Shown here: positions 9,092 through 18,598 of the stretch, piece after piece | Layout of the letters: each line of letters begins with the position of its first letter | How positions within the stretch are numbered: position 1 is the stretch's first letter | Assembly (NCBI RefSeq): GCF_008929045.1 | Contig: NZ_VFAH01000006.1 | Location: forward strand, 124,001 to 188,000 | Source: Noviherbaspirillum aerium | Lineage (GTDB): Bacteria > Pseudomonadota > Gammaproteobacteria > Burkholderiales > Burkholderiaceae_D | Direction of reading: 5' to 3' | DNA: 64,000 nucleotides | Made by a program: the position numbers and the translations under genes | The notes under the pieces: generated by a model | Database searches by the model: none | What the model saw: the letters and a program-made list of their open reading frames with translations, nothing else | Told to the model about the DNA's origin: nothing

Positions 9092-9796
9092 ATGTTATCG
9101 ATCCAGAACCTGAACGCGTGGTACGGCACGAGCCATATACTGCAAGGCATTGACCTCGAGGTTAAGCGCGGTGAGCTGGTGTCCCTGCTGGGCCGCAACG
9201 GCGCGGGGAAAACGACGACCATCAAGAGCATTATGGGCCTGCTGCCGAAGGCGAAAGGCAAGATCATCTTCAATGGCACCGAACTGCTGACCCAGCCGGC
9301 TCATCAACGCTTCCACCTGGGTTTGGCTTACGTGCCTGAGGAAAGACGCATCGTTCCGGGATTGACCGTACTGGAAAACATCCGGCTGGGCATCATTGCT
9401 TCGAAACGCCGCCAGCAGGAAAAGCAGGTCGTCGAGGAAATTGCGGCGACGTTTCCCAGGCTGAAGGAACGCCTCAACCAGATTGCCGTCACCATGTCGG
9501 GCGGCGAACAGCAAATGCTGGCGATTGCGAGAGCGGTGGCTTGCGATCCCGACATGATTCTCCTGGACGAACCATCCGAAGGCATCATGCCGGTGCTGGT
9601 AGACGAAATGTTCGAACTGTTCCTGAAGCTGAAACAGTCAGGCAAGACGATCCTTCTGGTTGAGCAGAATGTCGAAGCCGCGCTGCGTATTGCCGACCGG
9701 GCTTACATAATCGATCAGGGAGCGGTCGTCCATGCCGCCAGCGCCGCCAGCCTGCTCGCCGATCCCGAAATCCAGGAAAGGTATTGCGCCGTCTGA
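9092..9796 (+). CDS. LivF-type ABC ATPase (cluster 1)
   Basis: 234-residue ATPase: Walker A GRNGAGKTT, signature MSGGEQQMLAIARA, Walker B MILLDEPSEG, His in LLVEQN (Q-loop variant as in LivF). ATG 9092 is chosen because GGAGG lies 6 bp before it; a TTG at 9077 is in frame but lacks a better site. Last gene of the operon. The stop codon falls in the 5' arm of a hairpin (9793-9826) that may end transcription. Confidence 0.9.
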   Translation: MLSIQNLNAWYGTSHILQGIDLEVKRGELVSLLGRNGAGKTTTIKSIMGLLPKAKGKIIFNGTELLTQPAHQRFHLGLAYVPEERRIVPGLTVLENIRLGIIASKRRQQEKQVVEEIAATFPRLKERLNQIAVTMSGGEQQMLAIARAVACDPDMILLDEPSEGIMPVLVDEMFELFLKLKQSGKTILLVEQNVEAALRIADRAYIIDQGAVVHAASAASLLADPEIQERYCAV

Positions 9797-9826
9797 TGCC
9801 TTCGGCGGCATGGCGGCGGGCATCAG
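9793..9826 (+). terminator. Possible terminator hairpin after HAAT operon 1
   Basis: Arms CTGATGCC (9793-9800) and GGCATCAG (9819-9826) form a perfect 8-bp stem, with further GC-rich complementarity in the loop. There is no T-run, so a factor-dependent or processing role is equally possible. Confidence 0.4.
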
Positions 9827-10048
9827 GCCGCAACCGCATGAATGCGGAACATGCCTGATAGCTGTCGCGTGTGGTCAGGCTGCATCCCTTTGCCGGCATG
9901 CGACAACAAATAACTTAAGCGCTCAAGCAGCATAACGACCTGCCGCACGCATGTTCAAGAGCGCTCGGCGCACGTGAACGAAGGCGTGGCGGCGCGCCTC
10001 CGCACAACGCCGTGCCGCTGGCAACGCTTCCGGGATCGCCGGTCCGGG

Positions 10049-10690
10049 TCAGCCCCACTCCGCAACAAAGGCGTGGCGAAACGCACGCAGCCATTCCATT
10101 CGTTCCTCTCCCAAGCTGCGTCCGGCAGTGGTCTGCATCGAGGCTGGCAGCTTGGCCAGTTTCAGTTCGATATGGTCGAGCGCATATGCACGGTCATCCA
10201 GTTCCCGGTGATGCGCCAAGGGATCGTCAGGATGCGCAAATGCCGATCCCATTCGTCCGGCGGTGTAAAACAGCCTGGCAAGACCAACGGCTCCCAATGC
10301 ATCCAGTCGATCAGCGTCTTGCACAATCCTGGCTTCAATCGTCACCGGGGAAATCGCCGCGGAAAAACTATGGGCCTCGATTGCATGCCGGACGCCGTCC
10401 AGCTTATCTTTCGGGAACCCTGCCCTGAGCAGCTTATCGCACGCGAGACTCGCCGCTTGGCTGGAAGCCCGGGCACGGTCGGGATGATTTTTCGGCAGAT
10501 TGACTATGTCATGCAGATAACAGGCAGCCTGAACGACCATCGGATCCGCCTGCGCATAGTCGGCCATCAATTGTTGTGCATTCTGCCATACGCGATGCAG
10601 ATGATTGATATCATGCGCGCCATCGTCTTGCATGCCTTCGGTTGCGATAGCAATCAGACGTAGTTTCCAGTCAGCCAGGATGTCCTGCAT
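10049..10690 (-). CDS. HD-domain phosphohydrolase (YedJ-like)
   Basis: 213 residues with the HD metal-binding pattern: His in GAHDINHLHRV, HD pair in CYLHDIVN, and Asp in IVQDADRLDALGA. The last two regions match the YedJ/YpgQ group, proteins that hydrolyse nucleotides in vitro, but the cellular substrate is not established. It is monocistronic, facing away from both the transporter operon and the MFS gene. The 250 bp between 9797 and 10048 hold only the hairpin noted above. Confidence 0.83.
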   Translation of the reverse strand: MQDILADWKLRLIAIATEGMQDDGAHDINHLHRVWQNAQQLMADYAQADPMVVQAACYLHDIVNLPKNHPDRARASSQAASLACDKLLRAGFPKDKLDGVRHAIEAHSFSAAISPVTIEARIVQDADRLDALGAVGLARLFYTAGRMGSAFAHPDDPLAHHRELDDRAYALDHIELKLAKLPASMQTTAGRSLGEERMEWLRAFRHAFVAEWG

Positions 10691-10925
10691 GGTGAAGTTC
10701 AGTAGTGTGAGAGAAACACCATCTTAGATCATGCCGACTGGCCGAGTGCGGGTTCTGCGGTAGCCTGCGAGCCTGGGGCGGTTTCGCCAGTGAAATCAAA
10801 CCTCGTGCATGAACGCGCCACCGGCAATGCGTCGAGGGGCATGTACCGACAACGATATCGGAAGACCTTTTCCCTTTTATCCGCTTCCCATGGGGCTATA
10901 AGCGGGTTAATGCCTGAAAAAAGGC

Positions 10926-10951
10926 AAGGGGGCCGACGATACGGCCCCCTT
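10926..10951 (-). terminator. Rho-independent terminator of the MFS gene
   Basis: 10-bp perfect stem AAGGGGGCCG / CGGCCCCCTT with a 6-nt loop. On the minus strand it is followed by GCC and six T. It starts 17 bp after the stop codon of the MFS transporter. The remaining sequence to 10690 shows nothing recognisable. Confidence 0.88.
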
Positions 10952-10967
10952 CCAGTGCACGCAGGAA

Positions 10968-12185
10968 TCAGATCGTCGAGTGGCGCGCCGAGCCCTGCCG
11001 TGGAACTTCAGTGATCCAGTACACCAGGGCCAATCCGGGAAACCCCATGCCCAGCATCAGGGCGGCATTCCAGCCATAGTTCGCCAACACCCAGGTACCG
11101 AGTACGGAACCCAGCGCACCCCCGACAAAGAACAAGGCGAAATAAATGCCATTCAGGCGGTTACGGGCTTCCGCGCCAAGACTGAAGATGGCGCGCTGAC
11201 CCAGCACCAGGTTCGCGGCCACGCCCATATCGAGCAGGATCGAGGCGATCGTCAGAAGCACAAGCGCCATGACGCGAGACTCGGGGGCAATCATCGGCAA
11301 CGCAAAACCGATCATCCCCAAAATCAGTGCCGACGCGGTCGCATACAGCGTATGCCCCTTGTCCGCAAGCCGGCCGGCGATCGGCGATGCCACCGCGCCA
11401 GCCATGCCAACCAGCGCGAAAATGGCGATTTCGGTCTGCGACAGATGAAACCGGGGACCGGCCAGCATCAGCGGTGTGATGGTCCAGAACAAGGTAAATG
11501 CACCGAACAGGCCAACGTGGTATGCGGCGCGGCGGCGCAGGACCGGTGTCGCCCGGAAGAGTGTCCACAGCGAGCCAATGAGCTTCGGGTACGAAAGGGA
11601 GCGCGCAGGCATGCGGCTAGGAAGCTTCCTGTGCAAGACAATCGCCAGCACACCCATCATCAGCGACGCTGCGCCCAGAACGACATGCCAACTGGTATGG
11701 TCAGCGATCAGGCTGGCTGCGGGGCGGGCAAGCATGATGCCCATCAGCAAACCGCTGACGACCTTGCCTACGGTTTGACCTCGGGTTTCCTCCCTGGACA
11801 AGTGCGCGGCAAACGGCACAAGGATCTGGGCCGCGACCGAACCGACGCCGATGGCGAGCGATGCGACAAGAAAAAGGGAAGGACTGGTGCTCAGCGCCGC
11901 AATCAGCAAGGCGGCCGACGTGAACAGCAATGCGCCAGTGACGAGACGGCGGTTTTCAAGCACATCGCCCAGCGGAACCACGAACAGCAAGCCGAATGCG
12001 TAACCCAGTTGGGTCAGCGTGACGATCAGTCCGGCGGCTTCCGTGGATAACCCTGTTGCCTGGCTGATCGGGCCGACCAAGGTCTGCGCATAGTAAAGAT
12101 TGGCGACAATCATTCCACAGGCAATGGCGAGAAGCAGCACCATGCCCCTTGAAATATCTTCTTGCTTGGTATTAAGTTTTTCCAT
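10968..12185 (-). CDS. MFS transporter (drug/sugar-efflux type)
   Basis: 405 residues with twelve predicted membrane segments. The first, ACGMIVANLYYAQTLVGPIS, and the motif GYAFGLLFVVPLGDVLENRRLV (motif A between segments 2 and 3) are typical of the DHA1/arabinose-efflux group. It is divergent from a LysR gene with 127 bp between, the usual arrangement of an inducible exporter and its regulator. Substrate unknown; export of a small organic compound is likely. Confidence 0.87.
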   Translation of the reverse strand: MEKLNTKQEDISRGMVLLLAIACGMIVANLYYAQTLVGPISQATGLSTEAAGLIVTLTQLGYAFGLLFVVPLGDVLENRRLVTGALLFTSAALLIAALSTSPSLFLVASLAIGVGSVAAQILVPFAAHLSREETRGQTVGKVVSGLLMGIMLARPAASLIADHTSWHVVLGAASLMMGVLAIVLHRKLPSRMPARSLSYPKLIGSLWTLFRATPVLRRRAAYHVGLFGAFTLFWTITPLMLAGPRFHLSQTEIAIFALVGMAGAVASPIAGRLADKGHTLYATASALILGMIGFALPMIAPESRVMALVLLTIASILLDMGVAANLVLGQRAIFSLGAEARNRLNGIYFALFFVGGALGSVLGTWVLANYGWNAALMLGMGFPGLALVYWITEVPRQGSARHSTI

Positions 12186-12312
12186 TTCATTTTCCTCACT
12201 TGTTGAAGTGGTACATCAATGTGAGGCCATTGTAGGGACTGCGCTTGTAAAGATAATTAGGTTAATATCCCCCTACTCTTTTCACATAAAATGAACAATC
12301 AAAGGGGAATCG

Positions 12313-13224
12313 ATGGACAAGGTCAAGGCCATGCAGACCTTCGTGCGCATTGTCGAAGCAAACAGTTTTACCAAGGCCGCTGAAACGCTGAACCTGCCGC
12401 GCGCCTCGCTGACCGCAACCATGCAGAACCTCGAGGGCTTTCTCGGCGTTCAGCTCCTGCAGCGAACGACACGCCGGCTCTCCGTGACGCCGGAGGGAAT
12501 GGAGTACTACAAGCAGTGCGTCGAGATACTCGGGGCCATAGATACCGCCGAAATGTCTTTCCGCGGCCCTGCCGCGCAACATCCCAGGGGTACGCTGCGC
12601 GTTGACATGCCCGGCGCTGTCGGACGCCAGGTGATCGTGCCCCGTATCGGCGAATTTCATGCGCTCTATTCCGATGTTCACCTGAGCTTGAGCCTGACGG
12701 ACCGGGTGGTAGATCTCACGCAGGAAGGGGTCGATTGCGCATTGCGTGTTGGCCGGCTGCAGGATTCCTCCATGGTTGGACGCCAGATCGGATCCATGCG
12801 ATTCGTCACCTGTGCGGCACCTTCCTATCTCGAACGCTACGGCGTTCCGCGGACGCTGGACGACCTGGCCCGTCACCGCAGCGTGGTGCATTTTTCCGGG
12901 CGCACCGGCCGTGCCTTCGACTGGGAGTTCATGGTCGACGGCAAACCGGTCATCATGGAAATCGGCGGCGCCATTGCCATCAATGATGCTGACGCTTACA
13001 TCAGCTGCGCCTTGCAAGGTCTGGGCATGGTGCAATCCGCAACGTACCAGGTCCGACAGCATCTTAAAAGCGGCGCATTGGTCGAGGTACTGGCCGACAC
13101 ACCGGCCATGCCGCTGCCGGTCTCCCTGCTTTATCCGCAAGGCAGGATGGCGGCACCCAAGCTCAAGGTGTTCGCTGACTGGATTTCCGCTCTGTTCAAG
13201 GCCCATTCGGATCTCAAGCCTTAG
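12313..13224 (+). CDS. LysR-family regulator, divergent from the MFS gene
   Basis: 303 residues: N-terminal winged HTH (MQTFVRIVEANSFTKAAETLNLPRASLT..LEGFLGVQLLQRTTRRLSVT, about residues 7-55) and a periplasmic-binding-like effector domain. GGGGAATCG before ATG is a usable ribosome site. Members of this CrgA-like subgroup commonly activate or repress a divergent exporter or oxidoreductase. The intergenic 12186-12312 should contain its binding site; the AT-rich stretch at 12250-12300 is the likely promoter. Confidence 0.9.
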   Translation: MDKVKAMQTFVRIVEANSFTKAAETLNLPRASLTATMQNLEGFLGVQLLQRTTRRLSVTPEGMEYYKQCVEILGAIDTAEMSFRGPAAQHPRGTLRVDMPGAVGRQVIVPRIGEFHALYSDVHLSLSLTDRVVDLTQEGVDCALRVGRLQDSSMVGRQIGSMRFVTCAAPSYLERYGVPRTLDDLARHRSVVHFSGRTGRAFDWEFMVDGKPVIMEIGGAIAINDADAYISCALQGLGMVQSATYQVRQHLKSGALVEVLADTPAMPLPVSLLYPQGRMAAPKLKVFADWISALFKAHSDLKP

Positions 13225-13430
13225 GGAACCCGCCATTGTCGTCTTCGGCTCGCTTACGGCGGTTCGTGCGCGGTGGTTGCGTCAAGTATGTCTGCGAGCG
13301 CGGATGCCTGATTCTGCAATGCCCCGGTGCTGCTCCCTTTCTTCAGTTGGGAGAGTCTCATACGATGTATCCGCCCCATGACGGCGCGAGCACTGTTTTC
13401 AATTTATCAGGCCATGCTTGCCTGATTACC

Positions 13431-13460
13431 TTTGCCGCCATGGCATGGCATGGCGGCAAA
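13431..13460. terminator. Hairpin between convergent lysR and amidohydrolase genes
   Basis: Perfect 12-bp stem TTTGCCGCCATG / CATGGCGGCAAA with a 6-nt loop. It sits between two convergent genes and has A/T tracts at both edges, so it could act as a bidirectional terminator. The rest of 13225-13480 shows nothing recognisable. Confidence 0.6.
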
Positions 13461-13480
13461 GACTAAAACATCGATCCAGT

Positions 13481-14635
13481 CTAGGCGACTCTTTCAGCAG
13501 CCGTCAGATCGATGCGGAGGAGACCGGCCGCATTCAGTCCCTCGATCTTCCCTAGATCCTCCTCCGAAAGGTTCTCGACCGCGGCGATCAGCTGGCGCGG
13601 ATTCTCCTCGCCCATGTCATATGGATAGTCAGTGCCAAGAAGGACGCGATCCGCACCGAACAGATCGACCAGATGCCGCACCATCGCTGGCTCGAATACC
13701 ACCGTATCAACATAGAACCTCCGCAGGTAGCTGGATGGCGTCTTGCTGATGACTGTCCGGCAGTCGGCGCGGGCGCGCCATGCGTGGTCCATGCGTGCCC
13801 AGTAATGGGAGATATAGCCGCCGCCATGTGCGGCAACGAAGCGGATTTTCGGATAGCGCTCCAAAATGCCGTCGAAGATGAGGTGGCTGATCGCCACCGT
13901 GGTGTCGAGCGGATTGCCGATCACATTGTTGAAATAGTGGTTGGTCAGCCGTTCTCCCTGCGAGAAGCCAAGGGGATGGAGAAAGATGATGGTTCCGAGT
14001 TCGTTTGCCCTGGCGAAGAACGGCTCAAGCCCGAGCTTCGGGTCGGTGAGATTCAGTCCATTGACATTGGTATTGATTTCGACACCGCGCAGCCCAAGGG
14101 TGTTGACTGCGTAGTCCAGCTCCTGAATCGCCAGCTCTGCATTCTGCAGCGGCACGGAGCCCAGGCCGACAAAACGGCTTGGTGTGTCCGCAACCAGTCG
14201 CGCAATGCCCTCGTTGACTTCCCGCGCAAGCCTGGCGCCTCGTTCGGGCTCGACGAAGTAAAAATACTGGAACGGGGCCGGGCTGATGGCTTGAATGTCG
14301 ATGCCCATCCGGTTCATGTCTTCAAGACGTTCATCGACGCCGGTGAGCCTGGAAGCTCTTTCCTTCATCTGGACAACGTTGACCTGGCGCGTCAGTTCGT
14401 TAGCGTAAATGATGCTCGGATCATTCTTGCTCATATCCAGGTCGGTGGTCTTCGCCGCGACGCCAGGATTGAAGTAATGGCAATGGACGTCGACGACCGG
14501 ATACGCCCCGCGCGCCTGCCTTGCTCCCGACAATGAAGCCTTTGCCGCTGCATGCGACATGCCGCCGCCGTTCGATGCATCGGGATCATGGCGATGATGA
14601 GGGTTTTTGCAGCCGGGTGAACAGGTGTAAAGCAT
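13481..14635 (-). CDS. Amidohydrolase 2 family protein (ACMSD-like decarboxylase/hydrolase)
   Basis: 384 residues. Metal-site pattern of the aminocarboxymuconate-semialdehyde decarboxylase branch: DVHCHYFNPG (H-x-H), FLHPLG, FVAAHGGGYISHYW and VLLGTDYPYD (final Asp). Many relatives decarboxylate aromatic acids or open hydroxylated rings non-oxidatively. ATG 14635 has GGGAG eight bases upstream; an earlier in-frame start would read through the tandem repeat at 14681. The extra N-terminus MLYTCSPGCKNPHHRHDPD is rich in Cys and His and is not part of the usual fold. Last enzyme of the minus-strand unit led by transporter 2. Confidence 0.83.
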   Translation of the reverse strand: MLYTCSPGCKNPHHRHDPDASNGGGMSHAAAKASLSGARQARGAYPVVDVHCHYFNPGVAAKTTDLDMSKNDPSIIYANELTRQVNVVQMKERASRLTGVDERLEDMNRMGIDIQAISPAPFQYFYFVEPERGARLAREVNEGIARLVADTPSRFVGLGSVPLQNAELAIQELDYAVNTLGLRGVEINTNVNGLNLTDPKLGLEPFFARANELGTIIFLHPLGFSQGERLTNHYFNNVIGNPLDTTVAISHLIFDGILERYPKIRFVAAHGGGYISHYWARMDHAWRARADCRTVISKTPSSYLRRFYVDTVVFEPAMVRHLVDLFGADRVLLGTDYPYDMGEENPRQLIAAVENLSEEDLGKIEGLNAAGLLRIDLTAAERVA

Positions 14636-14680
14636 AATGCTCCCAATGGAAAAATTTGTCCGACGAGACGCCATGCCGAC

Positions 14681-14704
14681 CCAATGACCCAATGACCGAA
14701 TGAC
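14681..14704. repeat. Three 8-bp tandem repeats upstream of the ACMSD-like gene
   Basis: Two copies of CCAATGAC followed by CGAATGAC and a partial fourth. The array lies 45 bp upstream of the amidohydrolase start, between it and the porin gene, where copy-number change could alter expression. Confidence 0.7.
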
Positions 14705-14768
14705 CGAAGCGCCTCGCCAGCACAATCATGTGATGCAAACCCGTCAGGCTCTCGGCAAGCCCGATAGG

Positions 14769-15830
14769 TTAGAACGTATGGCGAACCCCAATGTTGAACG
14801 CCTTGTTGCCGCTGCCTGACTCCGTGCCATTGCCGACCACGTATCCGGCGCCGTTCCTGTTCCGGATATAGGCATAAGCGGTATAGAGATCCGTGCGCTT
14901 CGATAGTGCATGGAGGTAGCCGACAGCGACCTGGTCGGCATCTTGATTCAACGCGGTCTTGTCATTCTTGCGGATATAGGAGGCCAATACGGTATTGGCG
15001 CCCATGGGCAACGCAACGCCGATCAGCAGGTTGTCGCTATCGGTGGACGCCGTCGGCAGGATGCTGCTTCCAAGCGGATTTGCCGACGCCAACGGTGCGC
15101 TGTTCAAGCCCTTGTTCACGCCGTATCCGAGGTAGGCTTTTGCAACGCCGAAGTCGTAGTTGGCGGCGAGCATGGTGTTCTTCGCGGACGACGTTCCAGT
15201 AAGGACGGCCGTGTCGTTGTTTTTATTCTGGTGCCCTATGCGTACATGCAAGGGGCCGGCCTTGTAGGCAAGAGCCGCGCCGATAGCGCGTTGCGCCGAA
15301 TTATCCCCGGCGATTTCACCGAAGGTATAAGCGAGTTCGCCGGAAAATCCGCCAAACACCGGGCTGGTGTATTTCACGGTATTGCTGTTGCGAAGCCCCA
15401 GCCCGGGAATCAGGTTCGTGGCCGCACCCGCAAAGCCTGTGGCAAAGGGATCCGCCACGAACGAGAGTGTGACGAAATAGGGCGTGAAAAACCGACCCAT
15501 GGCGATAGCCCCGAATCCGCCTTCCAGCCCCACGAGCGCAGTACGGCCAAACAACAGGCCACCCTGGGTCGACGCACCGTTGTCGATTGTCGTACCTCCT
15601 TCGAGATTGAAGATGGCTGATAAGCCGCCGCCCAGGTCTTCCCGCCCCCGAAAACCGAAGCGACTCTGTGACCCGATGCCACTCGTCAGCTTCGTCACCG
15701 AGCCCGTTCTCCCTCCGCTTTCATGCACAATGCCGGCGTCAACGATCCCGTACATCGTCACGCTGCTCTGTGCGACAGCGTTGCCGGCAAAGGCCGCAAA
15801 TAGTGAAATGGCTAATACTTTATTTTTCAT
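14769..15830 (-). CDS. Gram-negative porin (Burkholderiales trimeric type), first copy
   Basis: 353 residues. Signal peptide MKNKVLAISLFAAFAGNAVAQ, then SSVTMYGIVDAGIVHE, the standard first strand. SRFGFRGREDLGGGLSAIFNLEGG follows and the protein ends with the porin signature of a terminal Phe (NIGVRHTF) used by the BAM machinery. ATG 15830 is preceded by GGAGA. Located inside the unit led by transporter 2, so it likely supplies outer-membrane passage for the same substrate. The sequence upstream of 15830 in the same frame is not coding-like. Confidence 0.92.
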   Translation of the reverse strand: MKNKVLAISLFAAFAGNAVAQSSVTMYGIVDAGIVHESGGRTGSVTKLTSGIGSQSRFGFRGREDLGGGLSAIFNLEGGTTIDNGASTQGGLLFGRTALVGLEGGFGAIAMGRFFTPYFVTLSFVADPFATGFAGAATNLIPGLGLRNSNTVKYTSPVFGGFSGELAYTFGEIAGDNSAQRAIGAALAYKAGPLHVRIGHQNKNNDTAVLTGTSSAKNTMLAANYDFGVAKAYLGYGVNKGLNSAPLASANPLGSSILPTASTDSDNLLIGVALPMGANTVLASYIRKNDKTALNQDADQVAVGYLHALSKRTDLYTAYAYIRNRNGAGYVVGNGTESGSGNKAFNIGVRHTF

Positions 15831-15946
15831 TGTTGTCTCCCATGCATATTGAAATGTCGTTCGATATCTCGAACGGTCCCCGGGCATCTTGTGCGGACGA
15901 GCATTGAATCGCCCGGGCACGTGCCGTGTACTAGTGGACCAGCTCG

Positions 15947-17440
15947 TCAGCCGAAGATGTCGTTCACCGCCTGCCAGGAAGGAATTGGCGCGGCGCCGGA
16001 CGGGAACCGCATCGACTTGAAGCGGCCGAATTCCGTCAGCGTATGGATGCAATGTTCCCTGCCGTATCCGCTTCCCTTCGCGCCGCCAAACGGAGTGCCG
16101 AGGAAGGCGCGATTGAAATTGTTGATGAACACCACACCGACATCGATGCGCCTTGCGGCACGGAAGGCCTTTTCGGAATCCCGGCTATACACGCCGGCGA
16201 CAAGTCCGTACTCGGAATCGTTGGCGATGTCGATCGCCTCGTCATCATCGTGAAAAGCGGTGACGGTCACGATAGGACCGAATATCTCTTCCTTGAAGAT
16301 GCGCATGTCCCGCGTTACATTGCGGTATAGCGTCGGCTTGACGAAATATCCGTTCTTCAGCGCTGCATCGGATGGCAGTTCCGCTTCCGCGGCGATCACC
16401 GCGCCTTCATCAGCGGCGATCTGGAGATAGCGCAGCACCTGCTCCTGGTGAGCGCGGGTCACCATCGGGCCGATATGCGTGCCCTTGTGAGCGCCGTTGC
16501 CTACCTTTAACTTGCGTACGCCAATCGAAAGCCGTTCGACAAATTCGTCATGGATGGAATGGTGGACGAGAATCCTCGAGGCAGCGGTGCATGCCTCGCC
16601 CTGGTTGTAATATCCCCCTTCCAGCGCATCCCGCACCGCGCGGTCGATATCGGCATCTTCAAAGACGACGAAGGCATTCTTTCCGCCCAGTTCCAGCGTT
16701 GCAGGAGTAATGTTGTCGGCAATCGACTTCAGGACCGCGGCACCGGATTTGGTCGAACCCGTGAAGGAAACCTTGCGTACCAGGGGATGGGTCACCAGCG
16801 CCTTGCCGACCGTGATGCCAAGACCGGGAACGGCATGCACCACATCCTTGGGCAGAACGGTGTTGATCAGCTCCACGATCCGCATGATGGTCAGCGGCGC
16901 CTGTTCGCCCGGTTTCAGAACGATGGTGTTCCCCACAGCCAGCGCCGGCGCCACCTTTCCGCCGGTGTGAATCGGCGGCCAGTTGAATGGAATGATGCCT
17001 GCGACGACGCCCAGCGGTTCAATGACCACGGACGAGTAAATGGCGCCGCTGTCATAGAACTCGGCCGGCAACTTGTCGATCAGCGATCCGAAATAGCGGA
17101 ACGAACCGACAAGAAAGGCGAGGTCGAATGCTTTCGCAAGTTCCACCGGCTTTCCGTTTTCCGACGACACGAGTTCCGCAAGTTCGTCGGCATGCGCCTC
17201 AAGCACGTTTGCACACTCGAGCAGCAATGCGCCCCGCTCGCGCGGCGTGCGCCAGCGCCAATCCGTCTGGTACGCATGGTTGGCCGCCCGTACCGCTGCA
17301 TCGACCTCGACTTCGCTGCCACCCTGAACCATCGCGATGACATCGCCGGTAGCAGGATTTTCAACGGGAAAACGATCACTTGCGTTGCTGGATGACCAGC
17401 GATAGGTTTTTAACAGGCTTGAATGGTCAATTGCATTCAC
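15947..17440 (-). CDS. NAD(P)-dependent aldehyde dehydrogenase
   Basis: 497 residues, full length for the family. Cofactor loop FTGSTKSG, general-base motif LELGGKNAFVVFEDAD, and the catalytic cysteine region NQGEACTAASRILV are intact. It oxidises an aldehyde to its acid, presumably a semialdehyde or aromatic aldehyde given its neighbours (OYE reductase, porin, ACMSD-like enzyme and HAAT importer). The 60-bp gap to the upstream reductase gene suggests co-transcription. Confidence 0.9.
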   Translation of the reverse strand: MNAIDHSSLLKTYRWSSSNASDRFPVENPATGDVIAMVQGGSEVEVDAAVRAANHAYQTDWRWRTPRERGALLLECANVLEAHADELAELVSSENGKPVELAKAFDLAFLVGSFRYFGSLIDKLPAEFYDSGAIYSSVVIEPLGVVAGIIPFNWPPIHTGGKVAPALAVGNTIVLKPGEQAPLTIMRIVELINTVLPKDVVHAVPGLGITVGKALVTHPLVRKVSFTGSTKSGAAVLKSIADNITPATLELGGKNAFVVFEDADIDRAVRDALEGGYYNQGEACTAASRILVHHSIHDEFVERLSIGVRKLKVGNGAHKGTHIGPMVTRAHQEQVLRYLQIAADEGAVIAAEAELPSDAALKNGYFVKPTLYRNVTRDMRIFKEEIFGPIVTVTAFHDDDEAIDIANDSEYGLVAGVYSRDSEKAFRAARRIDVGVVFINNFNRAFLGTPFGGAKGSGYGREHCIHTLTEFGRFKSMRFPSGAAPIPSWQAVNDIFG

Positions 17441-17500
17441 GGCAGTCTCCGTTAGATAGATAAGATGACGGTGTCAGAAATTCGGGTACGGGTACGAGGT

Positions 17501-18598
17501 CTACTGCTTGCGCATGCCGGCCGCGCGTGCATAAGGCGGCGGGTAATACGCACTTGCACCCAGTGATTCGGCAGCGCGCCACACCCAGCGCGGGTCGGCT
17601 AGAAAGGCACGTGCAAGGGCTACCTGGTCCGCCTTGCCCGAGGCGATGATCTCTTCCGCCTGGGCCGGTTCGGTAATTCCGCCGACGGTTCGGGTCGAAA
17701 TGCCGGTGCGGCGGCGAATCTCTTCCGCAAACCGCACCTGGAAGCCCGGACCAAAAGGTATGGGAGCACCGGGAACGACGAATCCGGACGTCACGCAGAC
17801 ATAGCCGACGCCACGCTCCTTCAATGCCATCACGAGCCGCGAGGCGTCATCAATGCTGATGCCGGCGTCAACCCAATCCGTCCCGGTGATCCGTGCTCCT
17901 AGCACTCTGTCGGCGGGCATCGCCTCTTTCAGGCGCGTCGCAATTTCGGTGATGATCCGGTTTCTGCCCCTGGCATCGCCGCCCCATGCATCGTTGCGCC
18001 GGTTGGACAATGGCGACTGGAACTGATGCAGCAGGTAACCATGCCCGCAGTGAAGCTCGATCACATCGAACCCGAGCCGGATTGCCCTGCGTGCGGCATC
18101 GACGTGCGCCCGGATGACCTGTTCTATTCCGCTCTCGTCGAGTTGCTGCGGCTGCGGCCAGTTATCGGTGAACGGTAATGCGGACGGCGCCACGCAGGTC
18201 CAGGGCGCGGCATCGCCCTCCTTGTCCCGCAGCGGTTGTCCACCCTCCCACGGCGCGTGAACGGAGGCCTTTCGTCCCGCATGTCCCAACTGGATGCCGA
18301 ACCTGGTCCCAGGCGCCGCTACCGCCCTTGCGGCCGCCAGTATCCTGGCCATCGCGGCTTCCGCATCGTCACTGTAAAGGCCGAGGCAGCCATGCGTGAT
18401 ACGTCCACGCGCTTCGACGGCGGTTGCCTCGACCATGACGAGGCCGGCGCCTGATATCGCAAGCTGCATCAGATGCTGCAGGTGCCAGTCATTGGCAATG
18501 CCGTCGCGGGCGGAGTATTGGCACATCGGCGAGACAACGATACGGTTGACGAAGCTTTGTTCGCCAATACGATGGGGGCTGAACAAGATAGACATCAT
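17501..18598 (-). CDS. Old yellow enzyme family oxidoreductase (YqjM/xenobiotic reductase type)
   Basis: 365-residue FMN TIM barrel. Landmarks: VVSPMCQYSARDGIANDWHLQHL near the N-terminus, substrate-binding His pair in IELHCGHGYLLHQFQSPLSNRR, and phosphate-binding loop SGKADQVALARAFLADPRW. It reduces an activated C=C bond with NAD(P)H. The 177-bp gap upstream (18599-18775) may hold an internal promoter. The start is ATGATG; the first is given. Some relatives are 2-aminobenzoyl-CoA or unsaturated-acid reductases, so aromatic catabolism is a reasonable but unproven role. Confidence 0.87.
   Translation of the reverse strand: MMSILFSPHRIGEQSFVNRIVVSPMCQYSARDGIANDWHLQHLMQLAISGAGLVMVEATAVEARGRITHGCLGLYSDDAEAAMARILAAARAVAAPGTRFGIQLGHAGRKASVHAPWEGGQPLRDKEGDAAPWTCVAPSALPFTDNWPQPQQLDESGIEQVIRAHVDAARRAIRLGFDVIELHCGHGYLLHQFQSPLSNRRNDAWGGDARGRNRIITEIATRLKEAMPADRVLGARITGTDWVDAGISIDDASRLVMALKERGVGYVCVTSGFVVPGAPIPFGPGFQVRFAEEIRRRTGISTRTVGGITEPAQAEEIIASGKADQVALARAFLADPRWVWRAAESLGASAYYPPPYARAAGMRKQ

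Noticed and set aside
10980-12050. 356-codon frame opposite the MFS gene
   Set aside because: Highly polar Gln/Arg/His-rich translation typical of the complement of membrane-protein codons.
13673-14536. 287-codon frame opposite the ACMSD-like gene
   Set aside because: Shadow of a gene with intact metal-site motifs.
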